Shown: positions 55,698-64,000, counted from the first letter of the stretch. The stretch is DNA of 64,000 bases from Microbacterium sp. MAH-37 (GCF_009758255.1 NZ_WSEN01000007.1:389312-453311), one strand, 5' to 3'. The notes: a model not told the origin generated them from the sequence alone. Translations and numbers: made by a program.

Positions 55698-58328
55698 TCA
55701 GTGGGCCGCCTCGTTCCAGTCTCGGCCTCGGCCGACCTGCACGTCGAGCGGGACGGAGAGCTCGGCAGCGCCGCCCATGCGCGCGCGGACGATGCTCTCG
55801 ACCGCCTCCCACTCCCCCGGTGCGACCTCGACCACGAGTTCGTCGTGAATCTGCAGCAGCACGCGCGAGGACAGGTCACCGGCGCGCAGGTCGTCGTGGA
55901 TGCGGAACAGCGCGATCTTCATGATGTCGGCGGCGCTGCCCTGGATCGGGGCGTTCAGTGCGGCGCGCTCGGCGTTCTCGCGGAGCACGCGGTTCGGGCT
56001 GGACAGGTCGGGGAACGGCCGTCGGCGGCCGAAGATCGTCTCGGTGTAGCCGACCTCCTTCGCCGCCATCACCGACGCCCGCAGATAGTCGCGCACCGCG
56101 CCGAATCGGGCGAAGTACTCGGTCATCAGCCCCTTGGCCTCGGACTGCTCGATGCGCAGCTGCTTGGACAGGCCGAACGCGCTCAGACCGTAGACCAGGC
56201 CGTAGGACATCGCCTTGACCTTGGTGCGCATCTGCGACGTCACCTCGGAGGGCTCGACCCCGAACACCCGTGCGCCCACGAAGCGGTGCAGGTCCTCGCC
56301 GGAGTTGAAGGCCTCGATGAGGCCCTCGTCGCCGCTGAGATGCGCCATGATGCGCATCTCGATCTGCGAGTAGTCGGCGGTCAGCAGCGTCTCGTACCCT
56401 TCGCCGACCTCGAACGCACTGCGGATGCGGCGGGACTCCTCGGTGCGCACCGGGATGTTCTGCAGGTTGGGGTCGGTGCTGGACAGCCGGCCGGTCTGGC
56501 TGCCTGTCTGCACGTACGTGGTGTGGATGCGGTGATCGTCACGGATCGCGGTGTCGAGCGACTCGATGATCTGACGCAGCTTGGTCGCCTCGCGGTGCTG
56601 CGAGAGCTGCTCCAGGAAGATGTGCGGGCTCTTCTCCTGGATGTCGGCCAGCGAAGCGGCATCCGTCGAATAGCCCGTCTTCGTCTTGCGCGTCTTCGGC
56701 AGCTGGAGTTCTTCGAAGAGCACCTCCTGCAGCTGCTTCGGCGAGCCGAGGTTCACCTCGCGGCCGATCGTGACATACGCGTCCTGCGCGATGCCCTCGG
56801 CCCGCGCGCCCAGCTCCGCGGAGAAGGTCGAGAGCACGTCGTGCGAGACGGCGACGCCTGCGGTCTCCATGTCGGCGAGTGTCAGCAGGGTGGGCAGCTC
56901 GATGTCGGTGAGCACGGTCGCGACGGACTCCGGCAGCTCATCGCGCAGCGCGTGGGCGGTGCGCAGCGTGAACCACGCCTCCTGCGAGGGCGTCGCGCCG
57001 TCGGTCTCAGGGACCAGCTGCGAGGGGTCGGACTCGGGCAGCTTCTCGCCCAGGTACCGCTCCACGAGGTCGCCGAGGGTCTTGTCGGGGAAGCTCGGGC
57101 GCAGCAGCCAGCCGGCGAGGCTGGTGTCGTAGGCGAGGCCGCCGAGGCGGATGCCGGCGGAGGTCAGCGCCTTCACCTGCGGCTTCGCATCGTGCAGCGC
57201 CTTCGGCGCGTCGGACTCGAACCATCCACGCAGCGCGTCGGCGGCAGACTCGTCCCAGTCGCCCTCACGCAGCTCTGTGGCGGTCGCCACGCCGATGCGC
57301 GTCGGACGTGCGCCGGGCACCAGCGTGACGGCCACCTCGCCCTCCTGAGCGGCGAGCCAGGTCGCGATCTCGGCAGCGGTCGCCTGGACGGCCTCCGGCA
57401 GCTCGACGGTCGACGCGGTCTCGGCGTCCTCGTCGTGGGCGCCGACCGCATCGAAGACCCGCGGCAGGAGCGTGCGGAACTCGAGGCGGGCGAAGATGTC
57501 GCGCACCGCCTGCGCGTCGATCGGGGCGACGGCGAGGTCGGCCGGGCCGAGCGGCAGCTCGACGTCGGTGAGCAGGCGGTTGAGCTTGCGGTTGCGGCGC
57601 ACGTCGTCGAGGTGGTCGCGCAGGTTGCCGCCCACGACGCCCTTGATCTCGCCGGAGCGCTCCAGCAGCTCGTCGAGGCTGCCGAACTGCGTCAGCCACT
57701 TGACCGCGGTCTTCTCGCCGACCTTGGGCACGCCGGGCAGGTTGTCGCTGGTCTCGCCGACCAGCGCCGCGATGTCGGGGTACTGCTCGGGCCGTACGCC
57801 GTAGCGCTCCTGTACCGCAGCGGGGTCGTAGCGCTTCAGCTGTGAGACACCCTGCACCGACGGATACAGCAGCGTGACCTCGTCGTTCACCAGTTGGATC
57901 GTGTCACGGTCGCCCGAGACCACGAGCACGTCGTAGCCGAGCGCGGAGCCCTGCGTGGACAGCGTGGCCAGGATGTCGTCAGCCTCGATGCCCTCCTTGG
58001 TGAGCACGGGCACGGACATTGCGGCCAGGCAGTCCTGCAGCAGCGGGATCTGCCCGCGGAACTCACTCGGCGTCTCGGAGCGTGTGGCCTTGTACTCGGG
58101 GTACTCGTCGGTGCGGAACGAGTGACGCGAGGTGTCGAAGGCGACGGCGAGGTGCGTCGGCTGCTCGGCCTTGATCAGGTTCACGAACATCGACAGGAAG
58201 CCGTAGATGGCGTTCGTGTGCTGGTTGTCGCGTGTGGTGAAGTTCTCGACCGGAAGGGCGAAGAACGCACGGTAGGCGAGCGAATGGCCGTCGACGACCA
58301 TGAGGGTAGGCTTTGCGGAGTCCGTCAC
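55698..58328 (-). CDS. polA: DNA polymerase I
   Basis: Repair and Okazaki-fragment polymerase of 876 residues. The N-terminal 5' nuclease is intact (LMVVDGHSLAYRAFF, GIEADDILATL, VSGDRDTIQLV). The middle domain lacks the acidic residues of a 3'-5' exonuclease, as in mycobacterial Pol I. In the polymerase part, motif A is TADYSQIEMRIMAH, the O helix reads KVKAMSYGLVYG with Tyr709 where E. coli has Phe762, and motif C is LLQIHDELVVE. Tyr at that site weakens discrimination against dideoxynucleotides. The GTG is six bases after TAGGCT (minus strand; 58335-58340). Confidence 0.97.
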   Translation of the reverse strand: MTDSAKPTLMVVDGHSLAYRAFFALPVENFTTRDNQHTNAIYGFLSMFVNLIKAEQPTHLAVAFDTSRHSFRTDEYPEYKATRSETPSEFRGQIPLLQDCLAAMSVPVLTKEGIEADDILATLSTQGSALGYDVLVVSGDRDTIQLVNDEVTLLYPSVQGVSQLKRYDPAAVQERYGVRPEQYPDIAALVGETSDNLPGVPKVGEKTAVKWLTQFGSLDELLERSGEIKGVVGGNLRDHLDDVRRNRKLNRLLTDVELPLGPADLAVAPIDAQAVRDIFARLEFRTLLPRVFDAVGAHDEDAETASTVELPEAVQATAAEIATWLAAQEGEVAVTLVPGARPTRIGVATATELREGDWDESAADALRGWFESDAPKALHDAKPQVKALTSAGIRLGGLAYDTSLAGWLLRPSFPDKTLGDLVERYLGEKLPESDPSQLVPETDGATPSQEAWFTLRTAHALRDELPESVATVLTDIELPTLLTLADMETAGVAVSHDVLSTFSAELGARAEGIAQDAYVTIGREVNLGSPKQLQEVLFEELQLPKTRKTKTGYSTDAASLADIQEKSPHIFLEQLSQHREATKLRQIIESLDTAIRDDHRIHTTYVQTGSQTGRLSSTDPNLQNIPVRTEESRRIRSAFEVGEGYETLLTADYSQIEMRIMAHLSGDEGLIEAFNSGEDLHRFVGARVFGVEPSEVTSQMRTKVKAMSYGLVYGLSAFGLSKQLRIEQSEAKGLMTEYFARFGAVRDYLRASVMAAKEVGYTETIFGRRRPFPDLSSPNRVLRENAERAALNAPIQGSAADIMKIALFRIHDDLRAGDLSSRVLLQIHDELVVEVAPGEWEAVESIVRARMGGAAELSVPLDVQVGRGRDWNEAAH

Positions 58329-58373
58329 CCTGTCAGCCTAACGAGGGCGACGGACATGCGCCGAGGAGGACGA

Positions 58374-58796
58374 GTGAGCGACACGAGCACGACCGACGGT
58401 CTGGAATGGGCCACCCGCCGCGGAATGGGTGCGCTGGCCGAGAAGATGGGGATCGAGTTCACCGAGTTCTCGATCGAGCGCAGCGTCGCCACGATGCCCG
58501 TGGAGGGGAACACCCAGCCGGTCGGCCTGGTGCACGGCGGCGCGTACGTCGTGCTGGGCGAGTCGCTCGGCTCCATGGCGGCCAATCTGCACGCGGGCCC
58601 CGGGAAGCTGGCCGTCGGGGTGGACATCAACGCCACGCACACCCGATCGGCGACCAGCGGCACCGTGACGGGTGTGTGCACCCCGATCCACCTGGGGCGC
58701 AGCATCGCCGTGCACGAGATCGTCGTCAGCGATGATCAGGGTCGCCGCTGCTCGACGATCCGCATCACGAACATGATCAAGGACTTGCCCGCCTGA
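58374..58796 (+). CDS. PaaI-type hotdog thioesterase
   Basis: Hydrolyses an acyl-CoA or similar thioester; 140 residues. The hotdog core has EFSIERSVATMPVEGNTQPVG, the catalytic-helix region LVHGGAYVVLGESLGSMAA, and the strand GVDINATHTRS, which is the PaaI/EntH-like pattern. AGGAGGAC precedes the GTG at 58374. Divergent from polA over 45 bases. Its stop codon TGA forms the loop of a hairpin that faces the convergent regulator gene. Entries of this type often act on phenylacetyl- or hydroxybenzoyl-CoA; the substrate here is unknown. Confidence 0.9.
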   Translation: MSDTSTTDGLEWATRRGMGALAEKMGIEFTEFSIERSVATMPVEGNTQPVGLVHGGAYVVLGESLGSMAANLHAGPGKLAVGVDINATHTRSATSGTVTGVCTPIHLGRSIAVHEIVVSDDQGRRCSTIRITNMIKDLPA

Positions 58797-58804
58797 GGCG
58801 GGCA
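58786..58804. terminator. Hairpin with the thioesterase stop codon in its loop
   Basis: TGCCCGCC and GGCGGGCA form an 8-bp stem whose three-base loop is the TGA stop at 58794-58796, just before the convergent regulator's end. Confidence 0.4.
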
Positions 58805-58813
58805 GTCCTCACA

Positions 58814-59431
58814 TCACTTCTTGGGGGCGAGCTGCTCGATGATCGCCTTGGCGACGTCCTGCATCGTCAGGCGGCGGTCCATCGACGCCTTCTGGATCCA
58901 GCGGAACGCCTCGGGCTCGCTCAGGCCCATCTTCTCGTTCAGGAGGCCCTTCGCACGGTCGACGAGCTTGCGGGTCTCGAAGCGCTCCACCATGTCGGCG
59001 ACCTCGGCCTCGAGCGTGATGATCTGCTCGTGGCGGGCCAGCGCGATCTCGATCGCCGGCAGCAGGTCGTTCGGGGTGAACGGCTTGACGACGTAGGCCA
59101 GCGCGCCGGCCTCGCTGGCGCGCTCCACGAGCTCCTTCTGGCTGAACGCGGTCAGCAGCACGACGGGAGCGATGTTGTTCTTGTGCAGCTTCTCGGCGGC
59201 GCTGATGCCGTCGAGCTGAGGCATCTTCACGTCCATGACCACCAGGTCGGGACGCAGTTCGGTCGCAAGCGCCACGGCAGTCTCACCGTCGCCGGCCTCA
59301 CCGACGACGTCGAATCCGTTGTCGCGGAGGATTTCGACGATGTCGAGGCGGATCAGCGACTCGTCCTCGGCGACGACGACGCGTCGCGGGGCGGATGCCG
59401 TGGGCTGCTCAGGCTGCTGCTCTTCAGTCAC
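58814..59431 (-). CDS. pdtaR: ANTAR-domain response regulator (PdtaR-like)
   Basis: A two-component regulator that acts on RNA rather than DNA. The product has 205 residues. The receiver domain (about 16-135) has the acidic pocket VVAEDESLI, phosphoacceptor Asp67 in VVMDVKMPQLDG, and the lysine in YVVKPF. A coiled coil leads to the ANTAR domain (about 145-202; RKLVDRAKGLLNEKMGLSE). ANTAR proteins bind paired hexaloop hairpins in leaders to prevent termination. The usual kinase PdtaS is not adjacent, as is common. The GTG is seven bases after TAGGAT (minus strand; 59439-59444). Confidence 0.93.
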   Translation of the reverse strand: MTEEQQPEQPTASAPRRVVVAEDESLIRLDIVEILRDNGFDVVGEAGDGETAVALATELRPDLVVMDVKMPQLDGISAAEKLHKNNIAPVVLLTAFSQKELVERASEAGALAYVVKPFTPNDLLPAIEIALARHEQIITLEAEVADMVERFETRKLVDRAKGLLNEKMGLSEPEAFRWIQKASMDRRLTMQDVAKAIIEQLAPKK

Positions 59432-59455
59432 GGGGGAAATCCTATCTGTTCAACT

Positions 59456-59470
59456 TGTGCCGTCGGTGGG
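59456..59470. repeat. Partial duplicate of the tRNA-Leu(CAA) 3' end
   Basis: TGTGCCGTCGGTGGG here matches TGTGCCGGCGGTGGG at 59624-59638 (3' end of the tRNA read on the plus strand) with one mismatch, in direct orientation 168 bases apart. The space between contains a further T-loop-like GGTTCGAGTCCC (around 59560) and a GCGGGC-TTC-GCCCGC hairpin. It may be a decayed second tRNA or a footprint of integration. Confidence 0.4.
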
Positions 59471-59581
59471 GCCACGTCGCGACTCACCGCATCGCTTCGC
59501 GCTGCGGCGAGCCTCCCGCGACGCGGAACCGGAACCCACGCGGGCTTCGCCCGCTGGTTCGAGTCCCGCTCTGCTGTTCGT

Positions 59582-59624
59582 ATGTGGGATCCGGGACACC
59601 CTCCGGGCGCCCCGGATCCCACAT
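59582..59624 (-). terminator. Terminator after tRNA-Leu(CAA)
   Basis: ATGTGGGATCCGGG and its exact complement form a 14-bp stem with a 15-base loop, beginning one base beyond the tRNA 3' end. Confidence 0.8.
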
Positions 59625-59625
59625 G

Positions 59626-59706
59626 TGCCGGCGGTGGGACTCGAACCCACACGTCTTTCGACAAAGCATTTTGAGTGCTCCGCGTCTGCCATTCCGCCAC
59701 GCCGGC
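59626..59706 (-). tRNA. tRNA-Leu (anticodon CAA)
   Basis: Read on the minus strand, GCCGGCG...CGCCGGC-A forms the acceptor stem. The anticodon loop CTCAAAA between GAGCA and TGCTT gives anticodon CAA, which reads UUG. A class II variable arm (TGTCGAAAGACG region) and the T arm GTGGG-TTCGAGT-CCCAC are present. CCA is not encoded. Confidence 0.96.
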
Positions 59707-59730
59707 CCTGACCGACTTTATCGCACGGGA

Positions 59731-59758
59731 AAGGGCGGAGCCGGACGGCCCCGCCCTT
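59731..59758 (-). terminator. Terminator after pyk
   Basis: AAGGGCGG-A-GCC and GGC-C-CCGCCCTT pair around GGAC with a single A/C mismatch. On the minus strand it is reached 9 bases after the pyk stop and ends in TTTCCC. Confidence 0.65.
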
Positions 59759-59767
59759 CCTCGGCGA

Positions 59768-61216
59768 TCAGTTCTTCGACTTGTAGACCGGTGCCGCTCC
59801 GCCGACGGCATCCCCGACCTGGTGGACGCGGATGTCGTTGGTCGAGCCGATGATCCCGGGAGGGGAACCCGAGATCACGACGACCTTGTCGCCTTCGACG
59901 GCGAGCTTGTTGCCCAGCAGGTACTCGTCGACCTGGTGGAACATCAGGTCGGTGTGCTCCACGACGTCCACGAGGGCGGTGCGGATGCCCCACGAGACCG
60001 CGAGACGGCGGCGGATGCCCGGCTCAGGCGTGAACGCGAGCATGGGGATGCGCGGCCGCAGGCGCGACATGCGACGGGCCGAGTCGCCGGACTGGGTGAA
60101 GACGCAGATGAACTTCGCCTCGACGAACTCCGCGACCTCCTCGCCGGCCAGCGTGATGATGCCGCCCTGGGTGCGCGGCTTGTTGCGCAGCGGCAGGATC
60201 CGCTCCAGGCCGTGCTCCTCGGTGGACTCGATGATGCGCGCCATGGTCTCCACCACGACGACGGGGTACTCCCCCACGCTCGTCTCGCCGGACAGCATGA
60301 CCGCGTCGGCACCGTCGAGCACCGCGTTCGCGACGTCCGAGGTCTCGGCGCGGGTCGGCACCGGGCTAGAGATCATCGACTCCAGCATCTGGGTCGCCAC
60401 GATGACCGGCTTCGCCATGGCCCGCGCGAGCTCGACCGCACGCTTCTGGACGATCGGCACGGCCTCGAGCGGCAGCTCGACACCGAGGTCGCCACGGGCG
60501 ACCATGATGCCGTCGAAGGCGTCGACGATCTCCTCGAGGTTGTCGACGGCCTGCGGCTTCTCGATCTTCGCGATGACCGGGACCTTCACGCCCTCCTCGG
60601 CCATGATCTCGTGCACGCGCGTCACATCGGCGGCATCCCGCACGAACGACAGGGCGATGATGTCCGCGCCGGTGCGAAGGCCCCAGCGCAGGTCCGCCTC
60701 GTCCTTCTCGCTCAGCGCGGGAACGCTGACGGCGACACCGGGCAGGTTGATGCCCTTGTTGTTCGACACGGCGCCGGCGACCACTACGCGCGTGGTCACG
60801 GTGACGCCGTCGGTCTCGACGACCTCGACGCGCACCTTGCCGTCGTCGATCAGCAGGAAGTCGCCCGGCTTCACGTCCTGGGGCAGCCCCTTGAAGGTCG
60901 TGCCGCAGATCTCGCGGTTGCCGAGGATGTCCTCCGTGGTGATCTTGAAGATGTCGCCGACGGCGAGCTCGTACGGGCCGTCCTCGAACTTGCCGAGGCG
61001 GATCTTCGGCCCCTGCAGGTCGACGAGCACGGCGACCGCGCGGCCGGCGTCCTCTGCGGCGCGGCGCACGTTCGCGTAGTTCGCGTCGTGCACGGTGTAG
61101 TCGCCGTGACTGAGGTTCAGTCGGGCGACATCCACGCCGGCGTCGAACAGTGCGCGCACGGTCTCATAGGTGGATGTGGCGGGGCCCAGTGTGGCGACGA
61201 TCTTCGCGCGTCTCAA
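59768..61216 (-). CDS. pyk: Pyruvate kinase
   Basis: Converts phosphoenolpyruvate and ADP to pyruvate and ATP, the last step of glycolysis. The product has 482 residues. It begins RRAKIVATLGPATS and has NLSHGDY, the catalytic lysine in VIAKIEKPQAV, the metal/substrate residues in GIMVARGDLGVELP and ATQMLESMISSPVPTRAE. The C-terminal allosteric domain is complete. The TTG at 61216 is chosen because GGAG lies six bases before it and homologues begin MRRAKIV; the ATG two codons upstream (61222) directly abuts GGAG. A TATTTT box lies about 25 bases further upstream. Confidence 0.95.
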   Translation of the reverse strand: MRRAKIVATLGPATSTYETVRALFDAGVDVARLNLSHGDYTVHDANYANVRRAAEDAGRAVAVLVDLQGPKIRLGKFEDGPYELAVGDIFKITTEDILGNREICGTTFKGLPQDVKPGDFLLIDDGKVRVEVVETDGVTVTTRVVVAGAVSNNKGINLPGVAVSVPALSEKDEADLRWGLRTGADIIALSFVRDAADVTRVHEIMAEEGVKVPVIAKIEKPQAVDNLEEIVDAFDGIMVARGDLGVELPLEAVPIVQKRAVELARAMAKPVIVATQMLESMISSPVPTRAETSDVANAVLDGADAVMLSGETSVGEYPVVVVETMARIIESTEEHGLERILPLRNKPRTQGGIITLAGEEVAEFVEAKFICVFTQSGDSARRMSRLRPRIPMLAFTPEPGIRRRLAVSWGIRTALVDVVEHTDLMFHQVDEYLLGNKLAVEGDKVVVISGSPPGIIGSTNDIRVHQVGDAVGGAAPVYKSKN

Positions 61217-61272
61217 CAGCATCTCCAGGGTAAAAAGGGGGATCGAAAATAGGCGACGTTGCCGCCGCCAGC

Positions 61273-62739
61273 CTACGCGGGCTGCACGCCGATCGCGACA
61301 TCGGTCGGGGCCACCGGCGCGGGAAGCACCGTCGAGCCCATCAGATGACGATCCACCGCCGCAGCCGCTGCGCGGCCCTCGGCGATCGCCCAGACGATCA
61401 GCGACTGACCGCGTCCGGCGTCTCCTGCGATGAACACACCGGGAACGGTCGACTGGTAATCGGCGTCTCGACGAAGGGTACCGCGTTCGGTGTGCACCGG
61501 CGAGACCCCGCCGGTGAATGTGTCGGACTCGGGCCCGGTGAACCCCATCGCGATCAGCACGAGGTCTGCGGGGATCTCGCGCTCGGTGCCGCTGCGCGGG
61601 ATGCGACGGCCGTCGACGTACTCTGTCTCGGCCACGCGCAGCGCGCGCACCCTGCCCGCGTCATCGGTGAGGAACTCGACCGTCGAGGCGAGGAAGACCC
61701 GCTCGCCGCCCTCCTCGTGCGCGGAGGACACCTCGAACAGCGTCGGCATCATCGGCCACGGCTGATGGTCGGGACGCTCTGCGGAGGGCTGGCGCCCGAT
61801 CGCGAGGTTCGTGACGCTCAGCGCGCCCTGGCGGTGGGCCGTGCCGATGCAGTCCGCACCGGTGTCGCCGCCGCCGATGACGATGACGTGACGCCCCGCT
61901 GCGGTGATCTGCTCGGGGACCTCGTCCCCCGCGGTCGCCTTGTTCGACTGCACGAGGTACTCCATGGCGAAGTGCACGCCCTCGGCGTCGCGCCCGGGGA
62001 TCGGCAGATCGCGCGGCACCGTTGAACCGGTGGCGACGAGGACGGCGTCGTAGCGCGCACGCAGCTCATCCCAGCCGATGTCGGTGCCGACGGCGACGCC
62101 CGCGCGGAACCGGGTGCCCTCCTCCTCCATCTGACGGAGGCGCGCATCGACGTGCTGCTTCTCCATCTTGAAGTCCGGGATGCCGTAACGCAGCAGACCG
62201 CCGATGCGGTCGTCGCGCTCGTACACGACCACGGTGTGGCCGGCCCTGGTCAGCTGCTGGGCGGCGGCGAGTCCCGCAGGACCCGAGCCGATCACGGCGA
62301 CGGTCTTGCCCGTCAGGCGCGCCGGCGGCTGCGCCTGCACCCAGCCGCTGTCGAACGCCTGATCGGCGATGGACTGCTCGATCTGCTTGATCGTCACCGC
62401 CGGCTGGTTGATACCGAGCACGCAGGAACTCTCGCAGGGCGCAGGGCACAGGCGTCCGGTCCACTCCGGGAAGTTGTTCGTGGCGTGCAGGCGCTCGATC
62501 GCGGAGCGGTCCTCGCCGCGCCACGTGAGGTCGTTCCACTCCGGGATGAGGTTGCCCAGCGGGCATCCGGAGTGGCAGAACGGCACGCCGCAGTCCATGC
62601 AGCGGCCGGCCTGACGGCGCAGCACCGCGGTGTCGCCCTTCTCGTAGACCTCTTTCCAGTCCATGATGCGCACCGGGACGGGGCGCCGAGCGGGCAGCTC
62701 CCGCTCGGTCACCTTGAGAAAGCCCTTGGGATCAGCCAC
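61273..62739 (-). CDS. gltD: Glutamate synthase small subunit
   Basis: The NADPH-dependent subunit of GOGAT, passing electrons to the large subunit for making two glutamates from glutamine and 2-oxoglutarate. The product has 488 residues. Two [4Fe-4S] cysteine groups are seen: Cys47, 50, 55 and 59 (RCMDCGVPFCHSGCP), and Cys98, 102 and 106. The FAD motif is VAVIGSGPAGLAAAQQL (near 146), and the NADPH motif is VIVIGGGDTGADCIG (near 287). The C-terminal GDAGRGQSLIVWAI is typical. The ATG overlaps the gltB end by eight bases. Confidence 0.97.
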   Translation of the reverse strand: MADPKGFLKVTERELPARRPVPVRIMDWKEVYEKGDTAVLRRQAGRCMDCGVPFCHSGCPLGNLIPEWNDLTWRGEDRSAIERLHATNNFPEWTGRLCPAPCESSCVLGINQPAVTIKQIEQSIADQAFDSGWVQAQPPARLTGKTVAVIGSGPAGLAAAQQLTRAGHTVVVYERDDRIGGLLRYGIPDFKMEKQHVDARLRQMEEEGTRFRAGVAVGTDIGWDELRARYDAVLVATGSTVPRDLPIPGRDAEGVHFAMEYLVQSNKATAGDEVPEQITAAGRHVIVIGGGDTGADCIGTAHRQGALSVTNLAIGRQPSAERPDHQPWPMMPTLFEVSSAHEEGGERVFLASTVEFLTDDAGRVRALRVAETEYVDGRRIPRSGTEREIPADLVLIAMGFTGPESDTFTGGVSPVHTERGTLRRDADYQSTVPGVFIAGDAGRGQSLIVWAIAEGRAAAAAVDRHLMGSTVLPAPVAPTDVAIGVQPA

Positions 62740-64000
62740 CGGTCACCTCCAGGATCCGGTGCCAGACGGCGTCGCCGTCGGGGTCGATGCCCGCCTGCTC
62801 CGCCTCCTGGCGTACGTTCTGCACCGCCGCGAAGTCGCGCGGCAGCACCTTGGTGAATTCGTCTGCGACGGCGTCGAAGCCGTCCAGGAGGCGCTGCGCG
62901 ATCGGCGACGCCGTGCGCTCGATGTGCTCGACGAGCAGCCCTCTGAGGATCTCGAGGTCGGCGCGGTCGAGCTGCTCGAGCCTGAGCTCGCCGCTCTGGA
63001 TCGACTGCGCGTTGACCTTCGCGGTGTCCAGGCGATGCACGTAGGCGACGCCTCCCGACATCCCCGCACCGAGGTTGCGGCCGGTCGGACCGAGGATGAC
63101 GGCTGTGCCGCCTGTCATGTACTCCAGAGCGTGATCGCCGACACCCTCGACGACCGCGGTCGCGCCGGAGTTGCGAACCAGGAACCGTTCGCCGACCACA
63201 CCGGAGATGAACATCGAGCCCGCCGTAGCGCCATAGCCGATCACGTTCCCCGCGATCACGTTGCGGTGCGGTTCGAACAGCGCTCCGCGCGGCGGGCGGA
63301 TGCTGATGTCGCCGCCGGAGAGGCCCTTGCCGACGTAGTCGTTGGCATCGCCCTCGAGGCGCAGCGAGATGCCCGGAGGCAGGAACGCCCCGAGAGACTG
63401 CCCGGCCGTGCCGTGCAGGGAGATGTCGATCGTCTCCTTGGCCAGGCCCTCGGCGCCGTACCGCGTGGTCACCTCGTGCCCGAGCATCGTGCCCACGGCG
63501 CGCTCGGTGTTGCGGATCGGCAGCTCGATGAGCACCGGGTCGCGGTACTGCAGTGCGTCGTGCGACATCCGCACCAGCTCGACGTCGAAGTGCTTCTCGA
63601 GCTCGTGGTCCTGGGAGCGCCCGCTGCGACGCGGCTCGTCGGCCGGGAACGCGGGTCCCTCCAGGATCGGCGCCAGATCGAGGCCGTCGGCCTTCCAGTG
63701 CCGGATGGCGGCGTCCGTGCGCAGCAGATCGGACCGGCCCACGATCTCCTCGATCGAGCGGAAGCCCAGCTCGGCGAGCAGTTCGCGCACCTCCTCGGCG
63801 ATGAACTCCATGAAGTTCACGACGAACTCGGGCTTGCCGGTGAAGCGCTCTCGGAGCACGGGGTTCTGCGTCGCGACGCCCACAGGGCAGGTGTCCAGAT
63901 GGCAGACGCGCATCATGATGCAGCCGCTCACCACGAGCGGCGCTGTCGCGAATCCGAACTCCTCCGCGCCCAGCAGGGCACCGATGATCACATCGCGACC
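62732..64000 (-). CDS. gltB: Glutamate synthase large subunit, C-terminal part
   Basis: The frame is open to the window edge, so the N-terminal amidotransferase and most of the central domains are missing. The visible 422 residues begin in the FMN-binding synthase domain with the [3Fe-4S] cysteines in CIMMRVCHLDTCPVGVA. They end with the right-handed beta-helix (GXXG repeats such as GDISIRPPRGALF and GNVIGYGATAGSMFISG). The stop overlaps gltD by eight bases, which fits a gltBD operon with pyk downstream. Confidence 0.97.
   Translation of the reverse strand, partial: GRDVIIGALLGAEEFGFATAPLVVSGCIMMRVCHLDTCPVGVATQNPVLRERFTGKPEFVVNFMEFIAEEVRELLAELGFRSIEEIVGRSDLLRTDAAIRHWKADGLDLAPILEGPAFPADEPRRSGRSQDHELEKHFDVELVRMSHDALQYRDPVLIELPIRNTERAVGTMLGHEVTTRYGAEGLAKETIDISLHGTAGQSLGAFLPPGISLRLEGDANDYVGKGLSGGDISIRPPRGALFEPHRNVIAGNVIGYGATAGSMFISGVVGERFLVRNSGATAVVEGVGDHALEYMTGGTAVILGPTGRNLGAGMSGGVAYVHRLDTAKVNAQSIQSGELRLEQLDRADLEILRGLLVEHIERTASPIAQRLLDGFDAVADEFTKVLPRDFAAVQNVRQEAEQAGIDPDGDAVWHRILEVTGG

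Noticed and set aside
55701..57845. A 714-codon plus-strand frame over polA
   Set aside because: Shadow frame with low-complexity Arg/Gly/Leu composition opposite conserved Pol I motifs.

Overview
The window is a gene-dense, high-GC, mostly chromosomal-core stretch from an actinobacterium of the family Microbacteriaceae, most likely Microbacterium or a close relative. The evidence is the very high GC at third codon positions, many GTG starts, four-base ATGA/GTGA gene overlaps, RbpA, the pafB-pafC-tatA-tatC-helY-lnt order, an ANTAR response regulator, a MEP-pathway dxs and the DUF3710-DUF3159 pair. I see no insertion sequence, prophage, integrase or CRISPR array.

Layout. 1-6.4 kb: tail of a DUF3710/DUF3159 pair, aconitase behind a perfect operator-like palindrome, then dxs. 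6.4-11.1 kb: SGNH hydrolase, helicase, an MbfA-like ferritin/VIT iron exporter, DUF6325 and SHOCT proteins. 11.2-17.5 kb (minus): a membrane protein-GAP-SulP-LAL regulator run. 17.7-31.1 kb: tRNA-Leu(GAG), M20 peptidase, uppP, PAC2, HAD, trmI, FKBP-like lipoprotein, pafBC, tatAC, helY, lnt and rbpA. In many actinobacteria the Pup-proteasome genes sit between trmI and pafBC; here they are absent from that position. 31.2-33.4 kb (minus): NfeD-SPFH-GDPD. 33.5-40.4 kb: SDR, HdeD, an AraC-VOC-UvrA-like module, an RNA methyltransferase, a SAM methyltransferase and a Nudix protein.

40.4-54 kb is the accessory-looking part. It holds an archaeal-type AspRS under a T-box riboswitch, a decayed P-loop gene, a Nudix-HIT pair, a leader peptide plus hairpin before a hydrolase that has lost its nucleophile, GNATs, lipoproteins, two MFS transporters, an FGE-like protein, a second SGNH hydrolase and an LLM flavin enzyme. 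54-64 kb returns to core genes on the minus strand: DUF885 peptidase, polA, ANTAR regulator, tRNA-Leu(CAA), pyk, gltD and the end of gltB.

Across the window about twenty genes have a TANNNT hexamer 5-8 bases before the start codon, the signature of leaderless transcripts. In several cases the hexamer is built on the stop codon of the gene upstream. The most unusual single element is the T-box in front of the AspRS gene. It carries a TGGC acceptor-binding motif and a candidate GAC (Asp) specifier.
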